From: Sapria himalayana
Lineage: Eukaryota > Streptophyta > Magnoliopsida > Malpighiales > Rafflesiaceae
Reading direction: 5' to 3'
Assembly (NCBI GenBank): GCA_029783825.1
Contig: JAREIK010002665.1
Coordinates: forward strand, 1-64,000
Length of the DNA stretch: 64,000 nt
The translations under genes and the position numbers were made by a program. Below, one piece after another: positions 24,430-35,879 of this stretch. Within the stretch, counting starts at the first letter, position 1; each line of letters starts with the position of its first letter. The notes beneath the pieces were generated by a model. The model ran no database searches. It had not been told where the DNA came from and was given only the letters and a program-made list of their open reading frames with translations.

Positions 24430-26640
24430 TATTTGGCTTTTGTTTTAAATTCAGTTATGACGCATCTATCTAAATTTTAATAATTCTTTCTTTTTTCCAT
24501 CATGTAGCAAATGGGCCGAAACTCAATGGAAAATACCAAAATATGCTCTCCTTAACTTTCTCCTCTAAGAAAATAAAGAATGTTATATTTATCATGGGTA
24601 ATTCAAAATCGCCCTAGCCAGATGACTTCACTACAGAATTTTTCAAAGAGTCCTGGAAATATATTGGGCGGGATGTGATTGACGTGGTAAATAGTTTCTT
24701 CCATTCTGGAAGAATACTGAAGCAAATCAATCTTGCATATATAGCCTTAATTCCTACATCCTCGCATGCTTTCATGATTAAAGATTACAGGTCAATATCA
24801 TGTTGTAATATGATTTATAAAATAATTGCGAAACTCATTGCTTCGCAGTTGAAACTAGTATTGGGTAGCATAATAAATCCGGCACAAAAGGCTTATAATA
24901 CGGGAAGACTAATTTCTAATAATTTCCTACTGGCTTAGAATCTGATTAAAAGATATGCGATGAAAAGAATCTCCTCGAGATGTTTCTTCAAAATTGATAT
25001 GCCAAAGGCTTTAGACACCATGGAATGAGACTTCCTAATCGAAGTCTTAGTTGGCCTAAACTTCCCCAAATACTTCATAGAGATCATATATGAATGTGTT
25101 AGCACAACTTCCTACTTTGTGGTAATAAACATACATCTTCATGGTTTTTCTTTAAGGGTCATAGAGGTCTTAGGCAAGGAGATCTCATTTCCCTCTATCT
25201 TTTTACTATATGCATAGAGTACCTTACAAGGCAGCCAACCACAGCTACGTCTCTTGAATGATTCTTATTCCACATGGGATGTGCTCCTCTGCAAACTTTT
25301 CATCTTATGTATGTGGATGATTTGATCAACTTTTCTAGAGGCGACTTGTTGTCCACCACCTTAATCTTGGAAACTCTCAATGCATTTTACTGTTGTCTCT
25401 GGGCTAAATGTGAATCCCTCCAAATTAAATATCTTTTTTGAAAGAGTATGCAAAGAGATTAAAGAAGAGATTATTAAAAAATTCTGGATATGAGAAATGT
25501 ATTCTTCCATTCATTTTTCTTGGAGTTTCACTTTCTTCAAGTCAGCTAATCTCTTCTCAATTCTCAATCATTTTGGCAAAGATTACTTCAGTCATTCATC
25601 AATGAGCTGAAGAACTTATTTCCATTACTGGAAGCTTGGAACTCTTACACACGATTGTGCAAGGGATCGAAAGATATTGGTTCTCTATTTTTTTTTTCTT
25701 TAATTACATCATTAATACAATTAAAGAAGTATGCAGAAGATTCTTATGGGGAGGACCAAAGACTGATAGATATAGACAAAGGTTTGTTGGGAGAAGGTGT
25801 GCTCGCCGCCTATCTTCCTTAGAAGCCTTGGTATTGTAAATATATTTATATGGAATAAGTCATTCTTCGTTAAAATATTATGGCAGATAGATAAGAAGGA
25901 TGACTCACTTTATATTAAGTTAATACATCATTTCTACCTCGACCCCCAAAATATTTGGGATTACAAGACATCAAAGAAAGACTCTCCATTCTAGAAATCA
26001 CTAATATTTATTAGGAATGTATTGATCATTAAAATGGGATCTAAAGAGCAAGCTGGAATTTTATTGAATTTATTGGGCGAAAACGGCCAAATAATAATAA
26101 TGGCCTATAAATTCTTAATTGGAACTGATAATAAAAAAGAGTCTGGATTAAAGAAATTTGGATGAAATATTATCTACCCAAGCATTCTGTTAATCTATAA
26201 ATCACCAAGCACGGAAGACTTATGACCAAAGATCAAAGATTATTAACACCAAGCAGCACTAATTGTGAATTCTACAATCATGCCGAATCATTTCAGCATA
26301 TTTTTTTAATTGTTTGTTTTCTAGATACATCTTGCATGAACTAAAAATTTGGACAAATTTAAAATAAGACATGAGCTCAATTTCATTAGATTTTAAAGTC
26401 TTCAAGAGATTCTATTCGGGTGAAACTTCAAAAGACAATCTCCCTAAAGTATCTTTTGTAATAGATGTGTATCATTTCAGGCGAGAAAGGAATAGAAAAC
26501 TCTGAAGAAAAATCTCAAAATACAGATATCTTAGGAAAATCAAAAAAAAAATTTACATGATTTTCAGCAAAGAATGTAATAGTTTGAATGTTTCTGACGT
26601 TGTAGAGAAATAATATTGACAATAGAATTTTTTATTTATC
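24430..26640 (+). pseudogene. L1-type LINE ORF2 remnant (reverse transcriptase to zf-RVT)
   Basis: This is the 3' half of a plant L1-like non-LTR retrotransposon. From 24616 one frame reads PDDFTTEFFKESW and continues through INLAYIALIP and DYRSISCCNMIYKIIAK, the conserved start of the LINE RT domain. The catalytic box is visible as MYVDDLINFSRG, with YVDD at 25310-25321. Near 25430 a frame reads LNVNPSKLNIFF, and near 26260 a C-terminal zf-RVT-like CEFYNHAESFQHIFL. ORF2 protein nicks and reverse-transcribes at the target in active elements. Many stops and frameshifts make this copy dead. The endonuclease and ORF1 are absent, so it is 5'-truncated. The end near 26640, TTTTTATTTATCAAAAAAT, resembles plant L1 tails. 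Confidence 0.9.
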
Positions 26641-28655
26641 AAAAAATAAATAAACAAATAAGAACAATTTTAAAGCACAACCCTACCAGTTTGGTTAGGG
26701 CACAACCCTTGCAGTTTGATTAGAGCACGACATAATTATTTGACAAGGTCACAACTTACAAGTTTAATTATTGACATTATTTTTATTTATAATTATTGAC
26801 ATAAAAGTTGCTAATCAATTCATGATAAAACCTATTAAAAAGAAGAGCACTGTGATGATTTATAGGTATATTAGAGAAATTTGAAATTATGATTAATATT
26901 ATGTATGCGTAGACCTTATTGTTAAAGATTATGTTAATGCATACTATACTGAGGATATTGATAATAACATGTCTACCGAGTTAAGTTTTTATTCTTGCAG
27001 CAGGAACAGTAATTTGAATTTTAAAGCTAGTCTATTGTGTCGACTTCAATGACAAATTGAATGTTACTGCTAAACAAGCTAATAGAGAAACAAACTAATA
27101 GAAGATGCTATTGAAAGAGGTTAGAAAAAAATAAAATAAATTTATTTTATTTTATAGTCAGTCCAATAAGTTTTATGATAAAGAAACTCATATGGCCTAT
27201 TAAGAACATAATCAAACATCAACAAAAAATAAAATACTTTTAAAGTGAGAATGTAAAGGGAAGGAGGCTGGTGAATCATTACTTTGCTGACATTGAAAAT
27301 CTGAGATTTTCAATCTTTTCTATAAATATTTCATATGTGAAAATACCACCCAGGGTCAAGTTATAACTTGAATTAATTTTATTGCATTTTATTTTCAAAA
27401 GGACGGCATTTTTTATTTTAAAATTATCATGGCAGGTTTCATTTTCAAAGCAGTTAGGAAAAATTGATTTAATAAACAAGTTTATTTTAATTTAATATTG
27501 GTGATTAGATTTAGCATACCTAGATTTAATGGCAAATATTGATTCTGGAAATCTGCATTGTTATCTCTGGCAACTCAAATAAAGTTGTAGCAAATAGAAA
27601 ATTCAAAAACGAAGGTTTTTGAAAAGGCAAAAGGGGAAGGTGGTACACAAGTAAGTTAGAAATCAAAAGGACGGGTTGCGGTGTGGGTGACATGCGACAA
27701 ATGGCTGGAAATTTAATTAATCCCTTGCTTTAGAAATTAAAGAATATGAATTTCATAGCTATGATTTAACATGATTAAAATAAATATATTAAATACATTG
27801 AATTAGATATTAAAGTAAACAAATAAAAAGGATAAAAGATATGAAAAGCTAACTGGCAGATTGATAACATTAAAAGCTGGAAATATAAAAAAATATTCAA
27901 GAAACAAAATGGGTTGCCGATGAAATATGGCTGGCATTTAAATTTTTTTTTTGGAATTTGAGAAAAGGGGTGGTTGAGAGAATAAATTGGTGTATTTTTA
28001 TAACGTGTAGCCACTGACGAATGGGGCTAAGTTTGGATTAGATGAAAATGGTGTGTTTGCATAAGTTTAGAATTTGTGCTGAATCTGTTTTTATTTTGAC
28101 AGACGCGAGGTGAAAAGTAAAAGAGTGTGTTTGAATCAAATAAATTATCATATTGGAGATTGATGAATTAGACATGGAAGAAAAGTAGGGAGAAATATAT
28201 TTATCAAATATAAATCTACAAAGTAAAAAACTAAATACAATAGAAGCAACTGAATATAAATTGCGTGATTTGATACAAGAATCCTTTTAATTTCATCGAT
28301 AGATTAGTAAACGGATGCTTCGATTATATGACAGCATCTTTCAACCAGAACCCTACATTTCTGATTAGGGCGGGATGACATGTCTTACCATTTAAATTAA
28401 TAATTATTTTAGCTTTTAACTATTTGTTGCTTGCTAATGTCTTATTGTCATATAATATGGTATCAAAATGAGAACTTTGATTTCTAACAGGAGGAGTGCA
28501 TGATTATATTTTCTAAAGCCCATCAGAAATTCTTGTATTTACAGAACAATAAACATAATTTATGTTTTGGTGCTATATTTAAAATAATATTTTAAAAATA
28601 TCATTCATCTTTTTATATTTTTGTAAAAAGTAAATCAAAACTTATGTATATATAA

Positions 28656-28699
<44 letters not shown>

Positions 28700-30300
28700 T
28701 ATATATACACCTCCATATATATCTGTATTTACAAATTTCTATATATATAAGTTATCAAAAATGTTTATTATTATAGTTTTATGTTCATTGGCTTAATGTG
28801 TGTGTGTGTGTGTGTGTGATATATGTATATGTATATGATGTATATATAGTGTGTACATATAAACATACATAATATCTTTATATTTATTTATTTATATATT
28901 GGCACACTTATATAATTTATCCTTAATTATTTATCCATTGTGTGTTACTTTTTAATATTATTTTAAACAAAACAAATACATTTAATATGCCTAGGCGCCA
29001 TTGCATTTTTTAAAATGAATGGGAAATTTGTGAGTTCATATCTCTACTGAAATACCCTTACGGGTATTTTGAGTATGTGCTTATGAATTATGAGTGAATT
29101 TGATTCTTTTGCTCGAATCATAGTAATATTGTTCCTCTTTATATTGATGAATATAGAGGTGTAGTTTTTTTTTTTTGCACTCAAATAAACTAAGCTCTAA
29201 ATGTGGTTTTTATGTTCATCAAAAAGTACAATCCAAAGTCACATTAAGATAATCACGATGAGGTGTAGTTTTATTATATTATTTTACTTTAGTAAATATA
29301 TATTAGGTGAGTTATTTTTTTTTTTTTTTTATTTTGAAAATGTCAACTACGCAGCATGATTTTAAATCTTAAAATAACAAAAAATATGTTTTAGGAACAA
29401 AAAATTTTGGGTTGGTTTGTGGTGCACCAACTCAAAAATATGAATTTTGGTGTGTACATTTATGTCAACCAAAAATAATATACATTTGTCACGACAACAA
29501 GCTACAATACTAAAAAAATGTGAAAAAATTATGGAGAATGCATATTGTGATAAATATACACAGACACACACAAACATGCACTATATATATAGTTAAATAT
29601 CATGATATATAACCCAATATATAATTAATTAAACAATAAATATTTCATGATATATATTTTTTTGAAATGATTTGGAAAACTTTAATTTTGATTTTTTTTA
29701 TTATTACTTGACATGTTGATGTAATTTGTCTATAAGTATTTTGGAAAGGAATAATAAATGTATCAAACTTTCAAATATACTTTCACATAAATTTGTCTGT
29801 TACAATTAAAAAAAAAATGAATTCATTAATTCCTAAAAAGGTTCACTTTTTTAAATTGTTATTAAGAGTAAACTTCAGGTGCTTAAAAAACAAAATGCAA
29901 TTAATCAAAAACTAAATGGCAGGTCAAACGAATATAATGTACCATTACAAAAAAAAAATTAACAAAAATTCTTATGTTAATTACTCAATATTAAGAGAAC
30001 TTATTTCTATAAATTTTCTTTATTTGTTATATACTCTCAACTTTGTTTTTGTGTTTCAAATTTAACTTGTTAAAACAATTTGTTTTGATGGTATGTTTAT
30101 TATGGTATTACTTTATGTTGGATATTTGCAAACTCAAATGATATATTCAAACAAATATTGTTCAATGGTTATATACTTTAGGCATTGTAGTTATGTTTTA
30201 GATTAATCTTTCTTTTATATATGCGATTCAAATGCTAGTTATATATAGTGTGACATGTGAATGCATGTAGTTGTGGATATGGTGGCATGCGTTTATAAAT
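26640..30300 (+). repeat. Dispersed repeat family R, copy C
   Basis: It begins with an array of CACAACCCTA/TTAGGGC motifs (26680-26800), matched at 60455-60580. 27455-27500 matches 62070-62100. The core is at 28314-28380 with stem GATGCT/AGCATC, AACCCTAC and CTGATTAGGGCGGGATGACA. (CA)n and (TG)n follow at 28660-28690 and 28797-28820, then a stretch matching copy B (29790-30000). No protein motif was seen in 3.6 kb. Confidence 0.75.
26680..26800 (+). repeat. Degenerate 24-27 bp repeat with CCCTA/TTAGGG words
   Basis: Units start GCACAACCCTACCAG, GCACAACCCTTGCAG, GCACGACATAATTA and TCACAACTTACAAG, each followed by TTTGGTTAGG or a decayed form. Two related units occur at 60455-60520. The motif resembles the family R core. 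Confidence 0.65.
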
Positions 30301-30471
30301 GTAAAATAACTAGTATGATAGTTGTGTCGAAGGTGAAAGCTAGTGTGACCTTATATATTTTACAAAGCTGTATGATCTGCTTAAAATAAAAATTCTCAAT
30401 TTTAAAATATCTAAGTGGGTGATTGAATTCATTTAGAATGATTCTCATGGTTTTATCACTAGTTTAAAGAT

Positions 30472-30626
30472 TGTGTGCGTGTGTGTGTGTGTGTGCGCGC
30501 GTGTGCGTGCGTGTGTGCGTGTGTGCTTGTGTGCTTGTGTGCGTGTGTGCGTGTGTGCGTGTGTGCGTGTGTGCTTGTGTGCTTGTGTGCGTGTGTGCGT
30601 GTGTGCTTGTGTGCTTGTGTGTGTGT
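30472..30626. repeat. GT-rich minisatellite
   Basis: About 155 bp of GTGTGTGC / GTGTGCTT units, with a GCGCGC stretch near its start. Open frames across it are repeat artefacts (Cys-Val or His-Thr runs). Confidence 0.97.
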
Positions 30627-30639
30627 AAATGACGATTGG

Positions 30640-31470
30640 TTCAACGGGGCTTCCCTCCTTTTTTTTCAGTATTGACAACAGCTCCTGCAGCAACGAAGAT
30701 GTCGGTTGACGCTGATGAACCAACTTCTACCACTGACGCTAATTCGGAGGCTGATCTTCTTCAATAGCTCACTTCGATGGGAAGGTTAGGCACATCATGT
30801 TCGAACGAGCTCGCTGAGGCGTCACTGAAAGGATAGACGAATGAGTGGGTAAGCGATAGCTCATGCAAATGCAATTGAAAATCTATGTAATTGATACCGA
30901 AGAATGGAACCAACGGTAAGCCGAAGAAGGGAGTATAGGTTTTCGAACGTTTATCGAACGTTCGGCAAATTCTTTGGCATCAATTACAGAATCGTGTCTT
31001 GATTTTCAATTCTTCGGCGTCATTCTTCTCCATTACAGAATCGTGTTTGATTCTATAAAAATATTTATAGAATGTTTACAGTATCTTTATCCAATTTTTT
31101 TTACAAATACAAGTTGATAATTTATGTTTTTAGTGCTAAAACTAGTTCAAAATTATCTAGTAACTATTTGCATAAACATCTTGATAGATGATGATTTGAT
31201 TACATGTAATGTGATAAAAATGTATTTTAAGTTCTTGGATTCTGAATTGTGCATATAAATGATTTATTGATATATATTGTTTTGATAAATTCTGTTTTTT
31301 TGTTGTTCTTGGGTATTTAGAATAATGGATAATGAATTCTTTGATTCAAAGTTGATTAAATGTTTTGATAAATTCAAGTTTATTACTTTAAGTCTCCTTG
31401 TTGGATTTGATGTTAAGTATTTTTATTCATGTAAATAAATATTGCTTTTATGTGGTTAGCCCCAATTTAT
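30640..31470. other. Mixed-composition stretch, possible former coding fragment
   Basis: 30690-30780 on the plus strand reads MSVDADEPTSTTDANSEADL in one frame up to a stop, and base composition to about 30960 is less AT-rich than around it. I recognise no family. A foldback lies at 30873-31011. The rest is AT-rich and may be the 5' part of the Harbinger element that follows. Confidence 0.35.
30873..31011. repeat. Imperfect foldback around a CGAACGTTCG palindrome
   Basis: The left arm AATTGAAAATC..TAATTGATACCGAAGAAT (30873-30905) is mirrored by ATTCTTTGGCATCAATTA..GATTTTCAATT (30969-31011). CGAACGTTCG is in the loop, near 30954-30963. A second partial copy of ATTACAGAATCGTGT follows at about 31033. 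Confidence 0.75.
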
Positions 31471-31479
31471 CTTTGTTCT

Positions 31480-32552
31480 TCAACAATATAGGTACTTTGA
31501 TGGATGAACATGGATATTACTCTACCAATCTATTGAATGAGGCAAAAAACGTAGGTGAGTTTAACACTCAATCTGTAGAACAAATAACTCAGTCTTCACC
31601 AATATCACCTCAAAAATAATCAACCACCAAAAAGTATCGAGGCAGCAACTTTTCAATTGAGGAGGACTTAGTTTTAATCTCGGGCTGACTGAATACTAGT
31701 GTGGATGCTGTGAATGGGAATGAGCAAAAATCTAAAATATATTGACAAAGGGTTTGGGAGTACTTCAACAAATATAAACCTGAGTCAGATTGTAATCGAA
31801 ATCAAGTTTCTTTGATAAATCATTGGTCTTCAATTCAACTGGCCACAAATAAATTTTGTTGTTTTGACAAAATTGAAAGGTTGAATTAAAGTGGACTGAC
31901 TGAGAAAGATAATGTATGAATGTATTTTAATTACAAGTGTGATAATATTATTATGATACATAAAATAATTGTACAATTTTTATTTCAGATATGCACCATA
32001 ATGTATACATTTCAGGTTCGTGATGCAAAGAAAGTGTACAAGAAACTTTGTAAATCATCATTTTCATTTGAACATTGTTGGAATGAGTTATGGTATACCC
32101 CAAAATAGATGGAGGATTCTCACTCAAATAAACAAAAAATAAAAAGTGGTGGAACTCCTAGTAGCTCTAATCCTTCAACGCAAGAATCGGAAAACACGGA
32201 AGATGACAGTGCGGGCTTGGAGAGGCCAATTGGAAGGAAGCATGTGAAAAAGTGGGTAAAAAAATCAAAGAGCAAACTATCTAAAGATAATAATTCAAGT
32301 ACATCTTATTTTATTAAATTGTTTGAAGAAATGAATGAAGTGAAAAAAAAGATGGGGAGAAGAAAATAACTTTCATTTAAAAAAGGGTGGTTATTGAACA
32401 AGAGAAGTTAGTTACTGAACAAGAGAAGGTACAACTCGAGAAAATAAAGGAGGAACAAAAAATAATATGTATCAATACGAGTGTCCTTCCTTCGATTCAA
32501 GCTGAATATTTTAAGCACCTCCAAATAGAAATCATGGCAAAGAAAATATAGT
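31480..32552 (+). pseudogene. PIF/Harbinger ORF1 (Myb-like, NAM-associated) pseudogene
   Basis: This is the DNA-binding accessory protein of a plant PIF/Harbinger transposon, which in active elements acts with the separate transposase. Exon 1 (31480-31913) reads NFSIEEDLVLISG, a stop, LNTSVDAVNGNEQKSKIY, RVWEYFNKYKPESDCNRNQ and LATNKFCCFDKIERLN. The tryptophan of ISxWLNTS is now a stop. A GT...AG intron fits 31914-32015 in frame. Exon 2 continues VRDAKKVYKKLC, SFEHCWNELWY, a basic ERPIGRKHVKKWVKK segment and EYF-type C-terminal helices ending near 32552. Four or more stops make it a pseudogene. No DDE transposase gene is found beside it. The element's right terminus is at 32863-32874. Confidence 0.88.
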
Positions 32553-32862
32553 TTTTTCGTATTCACTGACTTGCAACTTGTGTTATAATCTAGATTAATT
32601 TTATGAATGAATGTTTGGATTTATTTTTTTTTTATTTCACTATTTTAAATTTGATGACATGGCACAACTCATATTCATCAAGACATTTTTACTGTTTTAA
32701 ATTATGATATTTTTTAATTATATTTTTGAAAATTAGTTAAAGTTAGTTGAGAAATTAATCTATTTTGCTAAGCGTGGTTGGAGTAAATTTTGAAGATTTG
32801 CTAGCTAAAATATTGAATTGATTATTTAAATATTTTTTTATAAGTTATTTTGTTGAGTATAG

Positions 32863-32877
32863 TTGGAGATGCTCTAA
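32863..32877. mobile_element. Right terminus of the PIF/Harbinger element
   Basis: TTGGAGATGCTC followed by TAA: the reverse of the GAGCATCTCCAA Harbinger-type terminus plus a 3-bp TWA target site. The same terminus is seen on the MITE at 61527-61824. The matching left end was not found. Confidence 0.7.
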
Positions 32878-33900
32878 TAGCAACTCCATTGTTAGATACA
32901 TTATTATCAATTGTGATACTAAATATTTTATTATAAATATGATAATTTCTAAATATTCTCATCATGCACTCATATATGGCCTAGCCATCATGAGGATCAA
33001 GAATCCATAAGTTTTTCTAAAATCTTTTTATTAAGTTTCCATTTAGAATCGACATAGTGAGAGGTGAGGCATGCAAAATATGCATCATCACAACTAGTCT
33101 AAATATTGAACATCACAGACACCATGTCATTATATTGCTTAAATTTATTAATTATTAATTATTTTTCTAAGATATAATATTTAATAATCTCATTCCTATA
33201 TGTGGACCTAGCAATCCTACGAAAAGAAGGTTGGAAATAGCTCTGCATGATACTGACAACTCTAGAATCCTCCGACAAACTAATCAAAAGACTCATAATA
33301 ATAATTAGTTTGGTTATGTCTTTGCTCCCTAAGTTATTACAATATATGAATGAGGTTAAAAAAGTTAAACTAGATCTAGCTTCAAAAACTACACTGATCA
33401 TGCACAATTAGGTTTGTCTAGGATCTAATGCATAATTTTTTTTGGTATATTAATCGGCATACCTTTTAGGTGCCCGATCCCACATGCATTCCAATACGTA
33501 TATATTTTTTATAATATTTATAGTGTGCAGATTCTTCATCGATATTCTTAGCATTTTTATTTTGTATTATATTATAATGACTCCAAACTATAGATATTAT
33601 TCTAATTTTTTTTAGGTATTTGAGTGAGTCGAAGTCATGAGAAAAGATATGGTTTCGGCCTCAGACCTTTTCATAGGATTATCATAATTATCTATATCTA
33701 AATCTAAGTTAATCTCATTTTTGTTATACTCACTATTAGCCATTATTTTTTTAATTATTCTATTCTTTATAACTTTAACTATTTAAAAAATTACAAAAAA
33801 ATTAACTGAATAATATTTTGAACTAGAGATGAAATAGATAAAGCCACAGCCTACACCCTAGTCTCTGTTCTCGTTGCAACAAGAAACAACAAAAAATGGT
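32878..33900 (-). pseudogene. hAT transposase fragment (N-terminal half)
   Basis: Minus-strand remnant of the same transposase family as 40880-42886. 32880-33000 matches the NNA..N region (42040-42170 in the larger copy). 33159-33407 translates as an open 82-codon stretch containing SEDSRVVSIMQSYF and RRIARSTYRNEI, which follow the BED finger in the larger copy. The BED finger itself (about 33440-33500) is decayed. The fragment starts exactly where the Harbinger terminus and TAA end, so it is truncated or interrupted there. The C-terminal dimerisation domain is absent. It cannot make a working enzyme. Confidence 0.8.
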
Positions 33901-35260
33901 TTCAACTACAAGTTGCAATACAGAAATGAGAGTTGAGAACTTAAGATTATTAGAGAGTAGAGGAGAATAGGAAATAGTGATGGATATTAGAGATTAAGAG
34001 CATAGAATTGAAATTCAAAGAACAAATTAAAATAAAAAACTTCAAATTCTTAATCTATATTTATAGATTATTTTATTAAAAAACCTTTTTTTTCATTAAC
34101 ATCTATAATTTCAATAAAATAATTTATATGGTGAACTTGAAATGAAAATAAAAAATTTCAAGAAACTTGTGCATTATTAAGAAATTTAAAATATTGTGGC
34201 TAAATAATTTTTTTTTATGCAAGAGATATATTTGGTGACAATAGGTTATGTTAGACAAAAGATGTCGAAGAAGTCTTTTTATCTATGCGATTAGAGTTGC
34301 TACAAATAAGGATTTTATGAAGACTAGATGGGCGAATATGAGTCACAATTTTTCTGTAAATAAATTTTAAATAATTAGTTTTTTTCTAAAAGATTTTTCA
34401 ATGATAAATAATAAGGCTATCAATCAAGGAATTGTTAGAGAACAAAAACTGATTTTATGAATTTTTAGTTAATTAAAAACAACAACAAATATTATAGATA
34501 ATTATTTACTAGAATTTTGAGTTTTTTATGAAATTAAAGAGAGGGTTTCTTATACGAGTTGTCAAAACATTTAAATATAATTTGTTATTTTTTGATATTA
34601 TACTTTTTTTTATGATTAACTTTGTGTATTAATTACTAAAAATGTTTTAGTATTTATTTTTATATCATGTTTAAGTAGTATTTAATCTAATATTATTTTA
34701 TAATTTCATTTTTTATTGACAAATTTTATGCTCATATTTGGTCACCACACATTTTGAAATTTGTGATAGAAATTGATTGTGATGAAATATGACTATTACT
34801 CTGATAAAATATAAGTACTTATTTCATAATTAGAATGCTTTGATTATGCACATGCCAATACACAAGATATGTCATTAAAAATATAAATGACAAACTCATA
34901 ATGTGAATTTATAAAAATGATGAGTATTAGCCATATCATGTAATAGAATGTTGTGCAACAATGACCACATCATTGTTGCACTTATAATTTCTTCAATGAT
35001 GTGCATGATTAAACGTAATATTAGGTGGTTACTGTTGCACTAAATAAATCTGCAAAATAATCTTGTGAAATTTACATATTGTTAAATATTTCTATATTAT
35101 TTAAATCTTCTAATATTTAACTACATTTGACTGATGCAATTAATGTTATGTTCCAATTTAATATTTACATCATTAGTAAATGTTTATAGACTTTGACTTC
35201 TAGCCAAGAGAAACGTGTTTCACATTTTTATGAATATTGGATGATATCAAAGATGCTTTC
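33901..35260. other. AT-rich DNA with no recognised gene
   Basis: Frequent stops on both strands. The only distinct structure is the hairpin at 34953-34981. Part of 33900-34150 may be the decayed 5' flank of the hAT fragment. Confidence 0.5.
34953..34981. repeat. Perfect 12-bp hairpin
   Basis: GTGCAACAATGA and TCATTGTTGCAC are exact reverse complements around a 5-base CCACA loop. A related ACTGTTGCACT lies at about 35030. No T-run follows that would suggest a pol III terminator. Confidence 0.9.
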
Positions 35261-35440
35261 TGTTGGGTTGTAATGGTATTTCAATAGTATATTATGTTTT
35301 TATTTTTATCATGAATTTATGTTGTGAATACCTAAACTAAGAGCAACTATAAGCAACACTACCTTGTTTGGAAACTCGTTATATTTATCATTTATGTGCT
35401 TTTCCTTTATAAATATTTATTTTTTACATGGTATCAGAGC
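35261..35440 (+). repeat. Short copia-type LTR with tRNA-Met primer site
   Basis: The LTR begins TGTTGGGTTGT and ends TTTTTACA at 35428 (TG...CA, about 168 bp). It is followed directly by TGGTATCAGAGC (35429-35440), the primer-binding site complementary to initiator tRNA-Met in plant copia and TRIM elements. A TATA-like TTTATAAATA lies at 35405-35416. No second LTR was found downstream, so this is a truncated 5' end. Confidence 0.75.
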
Positions 35441-35879
35441 ATGAGAATTGCACCTTTGCCTAAAAAACTACTTCAATTTCCATTGTAGACATGCCATTTA
35501 AATTGGTAGAAGAGTATTTTGTTGATCATTTGTAGAGGCATCATTGGAACTTCAAAGGTATGCTTATCATCTTAAAATAATTTATGCATACAAAAAAAAT
35601 TAATAGTCTTAATAATAAAATAATAGAAAAATTATTAATATTTTTATATTGAAGCATAAAATCAAAATAATATATATTTTCTAGCAAAAATGGGATAATA
35701 CAACAATTTCTGAAATTGTTATATTTTAGAAAATGTTTTCACTAGAAATCCAATGGTTTGAATAATATATAAATTTTTTTGAAGCATAAATAAAAATGAT
35801 CATTTCAATATTAAAGTGATATTTCAAAATAAAAATTCTACATTTTTAGGAATAAAATGATTAGATTAAATTTTAGTGC
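35441..35879. other. Short remnant downstream of the copia primer site
   Basis: After the primer site, a frame reads HHWNFKGML before stops, which could be the worn start of a copia gag. The rest is AT-rich with no recognisable motif. Confidence 0.35.

Noticed and set aside
28455..28470. TGGTATCAAAATGAGA in family R, similar to a tRNA-Met primer site
   Set aside because: It matches TGGTATCAGAGC only for the first eight bases, no LTR end (CA) precedes it, and it is not present in every copy. Also seen at 63411. Kept as a weak hint only.
30445..30723. Open frames made of His-Thr or Cys-Val runs
   Set aside because: Translation of a GT minisatellite.
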